Assembly (NCBI GenBank): GCA_900545225.1
Contig: UQXZ01000008.1
Location: 1 to 64,000 of the forward strand
Reading direction: 5' to 3'
Length of the DNA stretch: 64,000 nucleotides
DNA from: an uncultured Eubacteriales bacterium
Lineage (GTDB): Bacteria; Bacillota; Clostridia; Lachnospirales; Lachnospiraceae
In this document: positions 1 to 7,548 of the stretch, piece after piece
Layout: every line of letters starts with the position of its first letter
How positions within the stretch are numbered: position 1 is the first letter of the stretch
Position numbers and translations under genes: made by a program
Notes under the pieces: generated by a model
Databases searched by the model: none
What the model was told of the DNA's origin: nothing
The model's input: only the letters and a program-made list of their open reading frames with translations

Positions 1-278
1 GGATATTCTTTTTTAATAAGTCTACTACTAGCTGATTTATAAGCATTTATAAATTTAGATATGTTAGTGTTTGGCTGACCTCTAAATAAAATATGTACGT
101 GGTCTGCATCGTGATTCCATTCCTCTAAAGTAATGTTATAATTTGGAGCAATATATCCAAATATCTCTTTTAGACGATTGGATATTTCATCATTTATGAC
201 TTTATTTCGATATTTGATACACATAATCAGATGATAATGCAGTATAAATACTGAATGATTATTAGTGTCAAAATTCAT
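1..278 (-). CDS. tnpA: IS200/IS605-family transposase TnpA, 3' part cut by window edge
   Basis: The first 92 residues of a Y1 (HUH) transposase are visible; the gene runs off the left edge. The diagnostic metal-binding pair is H60-V61-H62 inside HDADHVHILF. The N-terminus NHSVFILHYHLIMCIKYR is the usual opening of this family. These enzymes move single-stranded DNA using one catalytic tyrosine, which would lie in the missing part. The start ATG (276-278) overlaps the foot of a perfect hairpin (277-302), as expected for the left end of an IS200/IS605 element. Whether a tnpB follows cannot be seen. The family call is firm; whether the element is intact is unknown. Confidence 0.9.
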   Translation of the reverse strand, partial: MNFDTNNHSVFILHYHLIMCIKYRNKVINDEISNRLKEIFGYIAPNYNITLEEWNHDADHVHILFRGQPNTNISKFINAYKSASSRLIKKEY

Positions 279-302
279 CCACCACCTATAGAGGTGGTGG
301 AT
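277..302. repeat. Perfect 11-bp hairpin at the IS200/IS605 left end
   Basis: The arms 277-287 and 292-302 (ATCCACCACCT and its complement) enclose a four-base loop ATAG. It lies immediately upstream of tnpA. Subterminal hairpins recognised by TnpA are characteristic of this family. The exact element tip and its cleavage tetranucleotide were not determined. Confidence 0.75.
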
Positions 303-339
303 TTCTTGCTCACGGCATGTTAAAAATGATTTTAATGAA

Positions 340-1680
340 TCAAGCTTTTCTAATCACTCTCTTATAAAATATTTTAGGCATTTCCATTGCGTCTTCTTCA
401 CGCTTAAATATTCTTGTTACCTTTACTTTTTTCTTTCCATCAATACCTTCTACGATTACTTCATCGCCTTCCTTAATGGATTTATCCTCACAAAAATAAT
501 CGTATTCTTTACCACCCGGAGTAAATTCTACTTTTGCAAATCTGAATGTCTTTATTTTCTTCTTTGCTTCCTTTGGAGCTCTCCAGATAAGGCAGTCACC
601 CTTAATACGTGCTACTGTTTCTCCTTCATGCTTAAAGATGTAATCGTTACTGTCTAAATCCATCTGGATAAAGTCATATTTAAATGAATTACGACCGCCG
701 GCAACTTTGCATTTCTTAACATTTTTCACTTCAAAAGTAATGCTGTCAACCAGTTCGCAATAGTCTGCCTCTGGAACCGTAAAGAGAAGTTTATTTTTAT
801 TGCCATTAGAACCATATGATGGTTTTGTAGCTGAGATTGTAAGCTCTACTGTTTTACTTCCAAACTTTTTAACTACTGCCTTTGCACTTCTGTTATATGT
901 ATCAATAGGAAGAGATAAAATGCTCCATTCGAAAAATCCTACCTTTTTTGCAGGTCCGATATATTCATGATATCTTTCCTTTGCTTTTGTTAAGGCATCC
1001 TGAATGTTGTTATATACTACATTATCTCCAAAATAGTTAAATGGAAGTCTCTTTCTTATTGCATAATCTGCTTCAAGGCAGTAAGAATATGCCAGTTCTG
1101 TATCATTGCAATATTCATTTCCCATACGAAGTGCTGTATCTGCAAATTTACAATCAAAGTTCCCTTGAACAAAATGTATTAAATTCTTTTTGTAAACATA
1201 GTAATGAAGATTAGATGCAGCTACAGGCATCTTAGGTGCACCTTTTCCCACAGCAATCATATCTGCTACTTTGTACATTGATTCATATATTCCATGGAAT
1301 GCACCATATGAGAAGTACTTATATGCCTCTTCATACTGAGGTTTTCCATAATTACATCTTCCATAATAAAAGATATATCCTAGACTGTTGGCAGCGCATG
1401 CATCACCTGTCTTTTTAAACAGTTTCATTAGGCAGTCCTTTGAAATGTTCCAGTTACATGGATATATATCGTTTCCGCCATAGCAGGCATATCCCTTTAT
1501 TCTTAATGCAATTTCATCATTTTTTAAACAGAGTTCATCAACTGTTTTACGGTAAATTGCCTTTTGTTCGTCATTAAGCTCTTTAAACTCTTCACCATCG
1601 TAATAGTTGATAAAATGACGCTTGTCTTCATCAGTCATCTGTTTTACATCTTCACTTGTGAAATTTATCTTTTCTTTCAT
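340..1680 (-). CDS. Sel1-like (TPR-type) repeat protein, function unknown
   Basis: A 446-residue cytosolic protein with no signal peptide or membrane segment. Residues about 85-165 hold Sel1-like alpha-helical repeats (for example AANSLGYIFYYGRCNYG followed by YEEAYKYFSYGAFHG), which usually act as protein-interaction scaffolds. The C-terminal half (about 240-446) is a beta-rich domain of no family I recognise, ending in KEYDYFCEDKSIKEGDEVIV and a conserved basic tail. A degraded copy of exactly this C-terminal part lies at 21381-21793, so the domain is a separable, duplicated module. The ATG follows a plausible purine-rich site. Its place beside an IS element suggests accessory DNA. Function unknown. 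Confidence 0.75.
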   Translation of the reverse strand: MKEKINFTSEDVKQMTDEDKRHFINYYDGEEFKELNDEQKAIYRKTVDELCLKNDEIALRIKGYACYGGNDIYPCNWNISKDCLMKLFKKTGDACAANSLGYIFYYGRCNYGKPQYEEAYKYFSYGAFHGIYESMYKVADMIAVGKGAPKMPVAASNLHYYVYKKNLIHFVQGNFDCKFADTALRMGNEYCNDTELAYSYCLEADYAIRKRLPFNYFGDNVVYNNIQDALTKAKERYHEYIGPAKKVGFFEWSILSLPIDTYNRSAKAVVKKFGSKTVELTISATKPSYGSNGNKNKLLFTVPEADYCELVDSITFEVKNVKKCKVAGGRNSFKYDFIQMDLDSNDYIFKHEGETVARIKGDCLIWRAPKEAKKKIKTFRFAKVEFTPGGKEYDYFCEDKSIKEGDEVIVEGIDGKKKVKVTRIFKREEDAMEMPKIFYKRVIRKA

Positions 1681-1817
1681 ATGCTTACTCCTTTTTAAAC
1701 GAGAGTTTTCAGCTTCATAACATTATAGTTAATGTAATTATAACATTTTGAACTCTAAAGGCAATTAACATACTATCTGTTAATATGTATATCACTTTAA
1801 ATTCCGGATATTAATTA
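1681..1817. other. AT-rich intergenic stretch
   Basis: AT-rich spacer between the Sel1-like gene and the ATPase remnant. It presumably holds the promoter of the Sel1-like gene. I see no convincing -35/-10 pair and no RNA structure. Confidence 0.4.
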
Positions 1818-2130
1818 TTAATCTGTAATATGTTTTAAACAGGCATAATTATCATAGTAATTAATGTTTAAATATTGCTTTTTGGAAGAAGAAACGCTTG
1901 ATTTTGGAACGAGAAACAATGGGCAAACATAAGCTTCTGTTTTTTTAGTTCCTTGTGTTACATTCCATGTTCTGTTATTAAAAAAAATCTATGGCCTCAA
2001 GCACTGCACTTTTCCCTACTCCATTATTTCCAATAAACATAGAGAACATATTCTCAATATCATTGGCAATCGGAATAAAATTTAAATTGGCATAGTTTTT
2101 ATAATTTCTTATGAGAATCGCTGCAATCAT
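1818..2130 (-). pseudogene. AAA/OLD-like ATP-binding protein, frameshifted N-terminal remnant
   Basis: Reading from 2130, the frame gives MIAAILIRNYKNYANLNFIP and then a Walker A loop GNNGVGKSAVLEAID, typical of ABC/OLD/RecF-type ATPases found in many anti-phage systems. It stops at 1978 just after a run of seven T. Removing one T lets the frame continue as FFNNRTWNVTQGTKKTEAYV and on to a stop at 1818. The whole is about 104 codons, whereas such proteins usually have 400-600, so it is frameshifted and also 3'-truncated. It lies 90 bp downstream of another broken gene on the same strand, so the two may once have formed a pair. Confidence 0.7.
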
Positions 2131-2219
2131 ACAGTACCTCTTTTCTATCTTCCAATTAATATACCTAAACTCTTTACTAACTTACGATTGTCAAAGCCAT
2201 TCTGCATATTCTAGATTTT

Positions 2220-2900
2220 TTATAACTGAACCGTTTTATAGGCTGTCATCAAATCTGAATATTCATTTGCAACGTTCATATCGAATCCGATATTGTTTCT
2301 CATAGCTTCCAAGTATTTCTTTTCGCAAGTAGCACTTCTGACCCAGTTATTGATATTACTCTTTCCATTATCTTTGGCAGTGCTCAACAGAAATTGCACT
2401 GTCTTAACAAGGAAGAAGTTGGCCATCTCCTTAACCAGCTGAGATCGATAGGCCTTATCACTATAAAACTTATCAAAATCATAACGTTTATCTTTTCAAA
2501 GGGAACCAAACTGTGCCATAAACTCATAATATGTTGTCACAAAATAGAACATACACACACCAATAGTTTCAAGCATTGCGGAATCTCGATCTATTCGTTG
2601 CTGAATACCAGCTTCCTAATCATCATCAGCTGCATCTAACTGGGCTTGTTCAATTGCCAGTCTAGCTTGAATAGTTTTCTTTAGGTATGTTTTCCCCTCT
2701 TTATATAGTTGTTGTGCGAACAGTAATTCATCAATTTCACTTTTAGTCTTGCGGAAAAGAACTCCACTTTGCGTGCTGTCCTGGTCATCATAATGGAATA
2801 CTTTATGATATATTGCGTTCATTGTGTAGCTAGTCTGAGAATAGTCATTATTAAACAATGCTGCTTTCTTATCTTTTGCTGTAAAAGGTTCAAGGAACAT
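2220..2900 (-). pseudogene. Unknown gene with two in-frame stops (three segments, one frame)
   Basis: One continuous frame runs from 2900 to 2220 and is broken only by TAG (2616-2618) and TGA (2496-2498). Segment 1 (94 residues) begins MFLEPFTAKDKKAALF and is Lys/Glu/Gln rich. Segment 2 reads EAGIQQRIDRDSAMLETIG and on. Segment 3 contains EMANFFLVKTVQFLLSTAKD. The protein looks mostly helical, with one hydrophobic patch around GVCMFYFVTTYYEF. I do not recognise the family. Its 5' end abuts the truncated integrase, so the original N-terminus was probably lost in a deletion. The ATPase remnant follows 90 bp downstream, so the pair may be a dead two-gene cassette, possibly a defence system; that is inference. 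Confidence 0.55.
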
Positions 2901-3633
2901 GGATCTTCATCTCTGTAAAATCAATATCATTTATGGTAAGTCCTACAAACTCAGAAATTCTAAGTCCGGTGTGAAAAAGAATGTAAAATCCCTCGTAGTA
3001 TTTACTAAAGTGCTTATCCTCTTCCACAAATTTTAAGAACTTACGCATATTTGCTCTAGAAATGGCTTCTCTTGTCACACTGTCATTTACTACTACTGTC
3101 GCCAATTGGAAATCAAACGGATTCTTACGAATCAAATCATCATCTGTTGCCATTTGAAAAGCCGGTCTTACAACACCACGCACCGTATGAATGGTACTAT
3201 ACCCTCGACCATCTTTCTGTAATTTGATGAGCCACGCCTTTGCATCCGACTGTTTCACACGGTCGATACGCATCTTCCCAAAAGGTTCCTTTTTAATGAT
3301 ATTGATTACAAATCGATAATTAGCTTCCGTATTGTGTCGAACTCCGGTTTTTAAAGAAACATACTTCTCCACAAGTTCTAAGACTATTGTTTTTCCTGCG
3401 CCTGGAAGAATTCCTGCAAATCTGTCTTCTTCCATTTTTCTTACTTTTTTTCGCAGGGACAGCTCATATTTCTTTCCTACCGGAGTCGGATCATTCTTAT
3501 CCAAGCTCCAACTGTAGAAGTACTTTACTTCACCGTTTGCATCGTTGTACTTGTACATATATCTTCCATCTTTTCGCTGGCTTTCTCCATTTCGAAGAAC
3601 GCGATTCTTACGTTCTCGTCTTTTTTCACTCAT
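2890..3633 (-). pseudogene. int: Tn916-type tyrosine integrase, C-terminally truncated
   Basis: The start is ATG at 3633, preceded by AAAGGAGACATA. The protein opens MSEKRRERKNRVLRNGESQR, like the Tn916 integrase, followed by the AP2-like arm-binding domain, the SAM-like core-binding domain (KNPFDFQL), and the first catalytic-domain block HTGLRISEFVGLT carrying the first Arg of the R-K-H-R-H-Y set. It stops at about 248 residues where Tn916 Int has 405, so the rest of the active site is missing and the enzyme must be inactive. The homology breaks near 2905-2915, where an unrelated frame begins, which marks a deletion junction. Confidence 0.88.
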
Positions 3634-3953
3634 TATGTCTCCTTTCCCTGACACAATTTTTGAAAAAAGCCACGATACGATATGCTTAATCATACCATAA
3701 ACGTGGCTTTTTCACTATCAGTCAAAACTTCCCATAATTTATGGATAGTATTAACAAAAAAATTAATATTATTTTATGACAATTTCCAAGTATTATTTGA
3801 GGAATAAATGTGTTAGCATATCAATATGGTATGTTTTACCGAGAGTTCGATAACGAAGCTATTTAGTGTGATGAAAATATTTATGCTTTAAATTCGTTTA
3901 TAGCCACTCTAAAGTCAAAGCATTTGATTAAAAATGGAAAAGGGGGATATGTT
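3634..3953. other. Intergenic region with hairpin upstream of the integrase remnant
   Basis: Contains an imperfect hairpin, AAAAAGCCACG (3664-3673 region) pairing with CGTGGCTTTTT (3712-3722), in the 5' leader of the integrase. It could be a terminator for plus-strand reading or part of an attachment region. The remaining AT-rich DNA shows no gene I can support. Confidence 0.4.
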
Positions 3954-4142
3954 ATGTGTGATTATTGTAATGGGGAAGCAAAACGGTTTGATTCACATGA
4001 TTACCTGTAATGAATGTTGATGCAGCTATGATACCGGATAGATAATAAGACACTGGAGATTAACATTGGAGTTAATAGCCAACCTGTGTTCATTAATAGA
4101 ATGGAGATTGAATACTGTCCAAAATATGGACGTAGACTGTAG
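3954..4142 (+). pseudogene. Small phage-type zinc-ribbon protein, degenerate
   Basis: The ATG at 3954, behind AAAAGGGGGATATGTT, opens MCDYCNGEAKRFDSHDYL and then meets a stop. The same frame later gives DNKTLEINIGVNSQPVF followed by MEIEYCPKYGRRL and a stop at 4142. Between them a shifted frame reads PVMNVDAAMIPDR. The layout (N-terminal CxxC, C-terminal IEYCPxYGRRL, about 60 residues) is that of small zinc-ribbon proteins common in Firmicute prophages and conjugative elements, which end in YCPMCGRKL. Here the last Cys is Tyr and at least two indels are needed, so it is dead. Confidence 0.6.
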
Positions 4143-4176
4143 TGCAGATTATTAAGTGACTATAGTCACTCTTAAA

Positions 4177-4206
4177 AGCCGGCCGTTTGCAACCGGCTGG
4201 TTTTTT
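4177..4206 (+). terminator. Rho-independent terminator after the zinc-ribbon remnant
   Basis: The stem AGCCGG (4177-4182) pairs with CCGGCT (4193-4198) and is followed by GG and six T. A 16-bp palindrome (AGTGACTATAGTCACT, 4155-4170) lies just upstream. Confidence 0.7.
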
Positions 4207-4217
4207 GGGGGAGTTTA

Positions 4218-4313
4218 GCTTATGAAAAATGTTTAAAAAATAATAAGCGAATAAAGAGTAAACTAAAAGGACTGAGTCCTGTGCAATACAGGCTTCAATC
4301 CTTTGTAGCTTAG
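4218..4313 (+). pseudogene. IS3-family transposase, C-terminal scrap
   Basis: The frame gives KNNKRIKSKLKGLSPVQYR followed by LQSFVA and TAG. The signature KRIKxKLKGxSPVQYR is the C-terminal end of the IS3-family OrfB (DDE) transposase. Everything upstream is replaced by the terminator region. The following AATTTGTCTAACTTCTTGTG resembles an IS3 terminal repeat. Only about 31 residues remain. Confidence 0.6.
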
Positions 4314-4389
4314 CTCTCAAATTTGTCTAACTTCTTGTGGTCAGATCATTTCTGACAGATGCTTATTTAATCACATATTTTATTGTATA

Positions 4390-4671
4390 TTATTCGTACC
4401 ATTGACCATAAACTTCATATGTCGAAATTTGTTTATATGTGTAAAACTCAACCTGTGCCTTCGTTCCATTAGTAAAATTTTGCAGATAATCAACTGGTGT
4501 ATCAACAACCACTCCATTATCGTCATACAAAGTGAAGTGAACCACAAAGTTGTCAAAGTCATAACCAGTGTTATTTTCAAGCACTCCAGTTGCTGTAGTA
4601 CCGCCAAAATCGTCCGTCTGAAAATCTCCTTGTGTTATTGAAAGATTGTGTAATTTGAACCCGCTATGTTC
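4390..4671 (-). pseudogene. FxLYD-domain protein, 5'-truncated fragment
   Basis: An open frame without a start codon begins after TGA (4672-4674) and reads to the stop at 4390. It includes TATGVLENNTGYDFDNFVVH followed by FTLYDDNGVVVDT, a clear FxLYD domain of the kind found on secreted Firmicute lipoproteins. The signal peptide and linker are gone. A shorter start at 4584 would lack the first strand of the domain, so a real gene from there is unlikely. Confidence 0.6.
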
Positions 4672-4675
4672 TCAA

Positions 4676-5929
4676 TCACTTAATGATATATTTTGTTCCT
4701 CTGCCTTTTCCTTCAACTGCAATCACACCCTTTTTCTCCATAGCTTTCAGTAATTGTGTTGTTTTTGATTTGCCAAATGGGACATATGGTGCAATTTCAC
4801 TTATTGATTTCAGCATCGTCTTACTTAAAAATTTGTAAATCACTTTTTCGTCTTCGGTTAAATTGACATTCGTTTCAAATATCGGTAGTACAATTTTTAT
4901 AGCATTTTCTGACACTTCAAATTCTGGTTTTATCAAACTCTCTGCATACAGTTGTTTGATTCGTGTAATTCCTGTTCCAAATATCTCTACTAATCCCAGT
5001 CTGTAAAATACATTTGCAAGATTTCTATTTCTTAAAATAGATAGTTTACCTGATAAATATTCTTCTGCCGTTATTCCAGCCGGCAATCCACCAGGAGACA
5101 CTACTTCTATTCTATCATCAAACATAGAAACTCTGATGTGTGAATTAATATCCCATACCCTATGAATCAAAGCATTTGCAATTGCTTCTCTGAAAGCTGC
5201 TTCCGGTATTTTCTCTACCATCTTTCTGTCAGCCCCCTGTATTACTTCATATTGGTAATAATCTCTAAATACAGCAAGTGCTTTTTCATATATTTCTAAA
5301 ACCGATATGTGTTCAAACGTTACTCTTTTTTGAATAATACTGATATTCTCACCGAACTTAACAATATCAATTCCTGAAAAATGATTTTTATCTGCCAAAA
5401 GTCCCGCTGCATTATTATAACCATTTATATTGTCATACAGGTTCAATGTCTTTAGAGTATCTTGATTGAAAGTTTCAATGTAAATATTTTCTTTCAGTTT
5501 ACACTGTAAAATTTTAAAAGATAGCTCCTGATCTTTACAGGGTAATTCTTCGAAGCTAATATTTTTTCCATCTAATACAAGCCTTGAAAATTCTAATGTA
5601 TCTACCTCTATCGTTGCTGTATCATTTCGTTTGTATGCTTTTGATTTATATAAATACGGTTTTTGAAGACCACTTTTTACAGTAAGTTTTATCGTCTGGT
5701 CATTATTCCGTATTTCAAGTGTATAGTTTGGTTGAGGTGATATACTGTCATTAATTTTATTTTCGATATCCAGACAGGCCTGTTTTACATCTGGCAATCC
5801 TTTCACATTTCCATTATCATCAACCCCAAAAAGAATTGTTCCACCATTGTAATTCGAAAAGGCACTAACTGTTTTCAAAAAAGTATTCGTAATCGTTTCC
5901 TTGAATTCTAATATTCTTGTTTCACGCAT
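4676..5929 (-). CDS. AlbA_2 (Schlafen-like) ATP-binding transcriptional regulator
   Basis: About 417 residues from the ATG at 5929, which follows GGAAAGG and gives the family's usual opening MRETRILEFKETITNTFLKT. Residues about 8-120 are an AlbA_2/divergent-AAA domain (SNYNGGTILFGVDDNGNVKG). The central and C-terminal part has a GHKL-like region (IPEAAFREAIANALIHRVW, then PGGLP and GTGITRIKQLYAE). The end is a winged-helix domain (ISEIAPYVPFGKSKTTQLL). Such proteins are putative DNA-binding regulators or, in some cases, defence-associated. A perfect inverted repeat with a good -10 lies directly upstream, suggesting self-regulation. It is the only intact gene in the 2-7 kb stretch. Confidence 0.85.
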   Translation of the reverse strand: MRETRILEFKETITNTFLKTVSAFSNYNGGTILFGVDDNGNVKGLPDVKQACLDIENKINDSISPQPNYTLEIRNNDQTIKLTVKSGLQKPYLYKSKAYKRNDTATIEVDTLEFSRLVLDGKNISFEELPCKDQELSFKILQCKLKENIYIETFNQDTLKTLNLYDNINGYNNAAGLLADKNHFSGIDIVKFGENISIIQKRVTFEHISVLEIYEKALAVFRDYYQYEVIQGADRKMVEKIPEAAFREAIANALIHRVWDINSHIRVSMFDDRIEVVSPGGLPAGITAEEYLSGKLSILRNRNLANVFYRLGLVEIFGTGITRIKQLYAESLIKPEFEVSENAIKIVLPIFETNVNLTEDEKVIYKFLSKTMLKSISEIAPYVPFGKSKTTQLLKAMEKKGVIAVEGKGRGTKYIIK

Positions 5930-5959
5930 AGTAATCGTTCCCTTTCCAACCATAATGAT

Positions 5960-6010
5960 TATATTATATGCAAAAATGCGCAAAAAATCAATCGTATTTT
6001 TTTACGATTG
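5960..6010 (-). promoter_or_regulatory. Promoter with perfect 8-bp inverted repeat for the AlbA_2 gene
   Basis: CAATCGTA (5989-5996) and TACGATTG (6003-6010) are separated by six T. On the minus strand this lies just upstream of the -10-like CATATAATATAAT (about 5960-5972), so it covers the -35 zone. The position fits an operator bound by the downstream regulator or another HTH protein. A terminator role is less likely, because the run in the loop is not followed by a clear GC stem. Confidence 0.5.
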
Positions 6011-6170
6011 TTTTTTTAATTGATTTTGAGTGTAGTATTATTTTTTGACCAACTAAATTATGACAACTTTTTTAATTATTCCGATTCGGTCTTCCAAAGG
6101 TATAAATAAAGTGTAAATTATTTGTTTCTATCTAGAAAATCCTACAAAATCAAGTCTTTCTTGCAATACT

Positions 6171-6209
6171 TTAAACGTTGCCGTGGCAGACAAATAACAC
6201 TTTTATCAT
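6171..6209 (-). pseudogene. Low-molecular-weight tyrosine phosphatase, 5' stub (copy A)
   Basis: The ATG at 6209 opens MIKVLFVCHGNV and stops at once. LMW-PTP proteins begin MIKVLFVCHGNICRSPMAE, where the Cys is the catalytic P-loop residue. A GGGAG site lies upstream. A second stub (7375-7428) shares GTCTGCCACGGCA exactly. The pair brackets an integrase remnant, which suggests integration into the start of this gene. Confidence 0.55.
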
Positions 6210-6543
6210 CAATTTTGACTCCCAATTTATCTTGGTTTTTCCTTATTTTACGGGCATTTCCGGCATTCGAGCATTTTACTGTTTCTCGGCTTATTTCAGT
6301 ATGTCTTTTCCTTCAAAAGGTCTATGAATCAAAATTTAGACCTTTGCCCGAAACCCAGTATTTATGCGGTTTCGCAGCGATCAAAAATTCTCTTATCCAG
6401 ACCAAATTGTCTAAATTTTCCTGACTCGGAAAATTCTGCCGTTTTTCGGCAAATGCCGTCTGACATCTGCCGATCACCCATGCCTGCAAAGCTTTTCAAG
6501 TCCTTTATCCATCAGGCTTTCCAGCTGCTCTGGCGAAGTTTTA
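6210..6543. other. Element-end region between phosphatase stub and integrase remnant
   Basis: No intact gene. Directly after the integrase stop, a shifted minus-strand frame reads DKTSPEQLESLMDKGLEKLC, perhaps the frameshifted tail of the integrase. The rest has short palindromes (for example GCCGTTTTTCGGC near 6442) and may be the end of an integrated element. Confidence 0.35.
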
Positions 6544-7125
6544 TCACCGAATGCTTTCCTTCACGCCCAGCTTTTCCATCTCTTCCTTTGCATCATCCAG
6601 CTTCAGATGCGTATAGGTGTTGAGAGCGACGCTGATATCCGAATGTCCCATCAGGTACTAAAGCACCTTCGGATTATACCGGACTTCGCCATATTGGAGC
6701 AGTAGGTGTGACGGCACACATGAGGCGTGATCTTCGGAAGCTTCACGCGATAGATGCGATTATACTTCTCCACCGCCTGCTGGAAGTACTTCTCCCAGTG
6801 CATCGCCACCATCAACTTTCCATCCTTATCGAACCAAAGGAATCCGGAGTACCCGTAAATCATAGGCTTCACCTTCAGCTTCGGTCTTCTGGCAAGAATG
6901 CGCTCAAATGCTTCATACACATCGTCCTGCATCGGAATCACTCTGGTACCGGCATAGGTCTTTGTCGTATCAATGCAAACCAATGTCCCGGTCTTCTGAA
7001 GCTGATGGTCAATGTTGATGGTTCTGTTCTCCATATCCAGATCATGAACCGTCAGCACTGTGAACTCCGATATACGCATCCCCGTCTTAAACAGAATGTA
7101 CATCCCGTCATAATAACGGCAGGAA
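6544..7125 (-). pseudogene. int: Second Tn916-type integrase, N-terminally truncated and frameshifted
   Basis: Homology starts near 7125 with YYDGMYILFKTGMRISEFTV and continues through the catalytic domain: IDTTKTYAGTRVIPM (the Lys strand) and ITPHVCRHTYCSNMAKSG (H-x-x-R). A frameshift near 6655 breaks the frame. After it, YLMGHSDISVALNTYTHLKL supplies the last His and the catalytic Tyr, with a stop at 6544. The N-terminal domains are missing. It overlaps in content with the other integrase fragment (both contain TG-x-RISEF), so the two are remains of different copies, not two halves of one gene. Confidence 0.85.
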
Positions 7126-7152
7126 AGCTACCATTTTTGACGAAATAACCAT

Positions 7153-7242
7153 CTATGATGCGAAATCCAAAATAGAAGTTCTTTTTGGGTAATGGAATGG
7201 CCACAGCGGAATCACATCCACTGTAGCCATAATTTTACCCAT
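7153..7242 (-). pseudogene. Possible serine-recombinase N-terminal scrap
   Basis: A 29-residue frame behind GGAAGGGGGG reads MGKIMATVDVIPLWPFHYPK and soon stops. MGKIxATVxVIP openings are common in large serine recombinases of Clostridia, but too little is left for certainty. It lies between the integrase remnant and the second phosphatase stub in a gap that otherwise holds nothing recognisable. Confidence 0.3.
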
Positions 7243-7374
7243 CCCCCCTTCCGGTTCATCCGGTTCTTCTTCTGGGTAATCGAAACATCATTTTTCGTTC
7301 GTTAGTAGTATATTTAGTAATATCAAGGATTTACACCGCAATAACTTGTAATAATTTGCCGGAAAACCGGTGAT

Positions 7375-7428
7375 TCAGAAAATAAGTGCAACCAGAGTGC
7401 CGTGGCAGACGAAAAGTATTTTTATCAC
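7375..7428 (-). pseudogene. Low-molecular-weight tyrosine phosphatase, 5' stub (copy B)
   Basis: A GTG at 7428 opens VIKILFVCHGTLVALIF and stops. The beginning matches the LMW-PTP start up to the P-loop Cys-His-Gly, then diverges directly after the shared GTCTGCCACGGCA (7398-7410). The divergence point is the same as in copy A, as expected for recombination at a core site. Confidence 0.5.
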
Positions 7429-7548
7429 AGTATTTTTCTCTCATTAGATAAACCTGACATGTATCGAGATATGCTGCCCGTTGATGTCAAAACGCAAAAA
7501 TTTCCGTTGCATATAGAAAAAGTACCTGCTTAAATTGAACTACATCAA

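Noticed and set aside
6122..6623. Plus-strand open frames of about 100 residues in the element-end region
   Set aside because: They overlap integrase and phosphatase remnants read on the other strand, and their composition is not protein-like.
2890..7125. The two integrase pieces as one gene split by an insertion
   Set aside because: Both contain the TG-x-RISEF segment with different sequence around it, so they derive from two genes.
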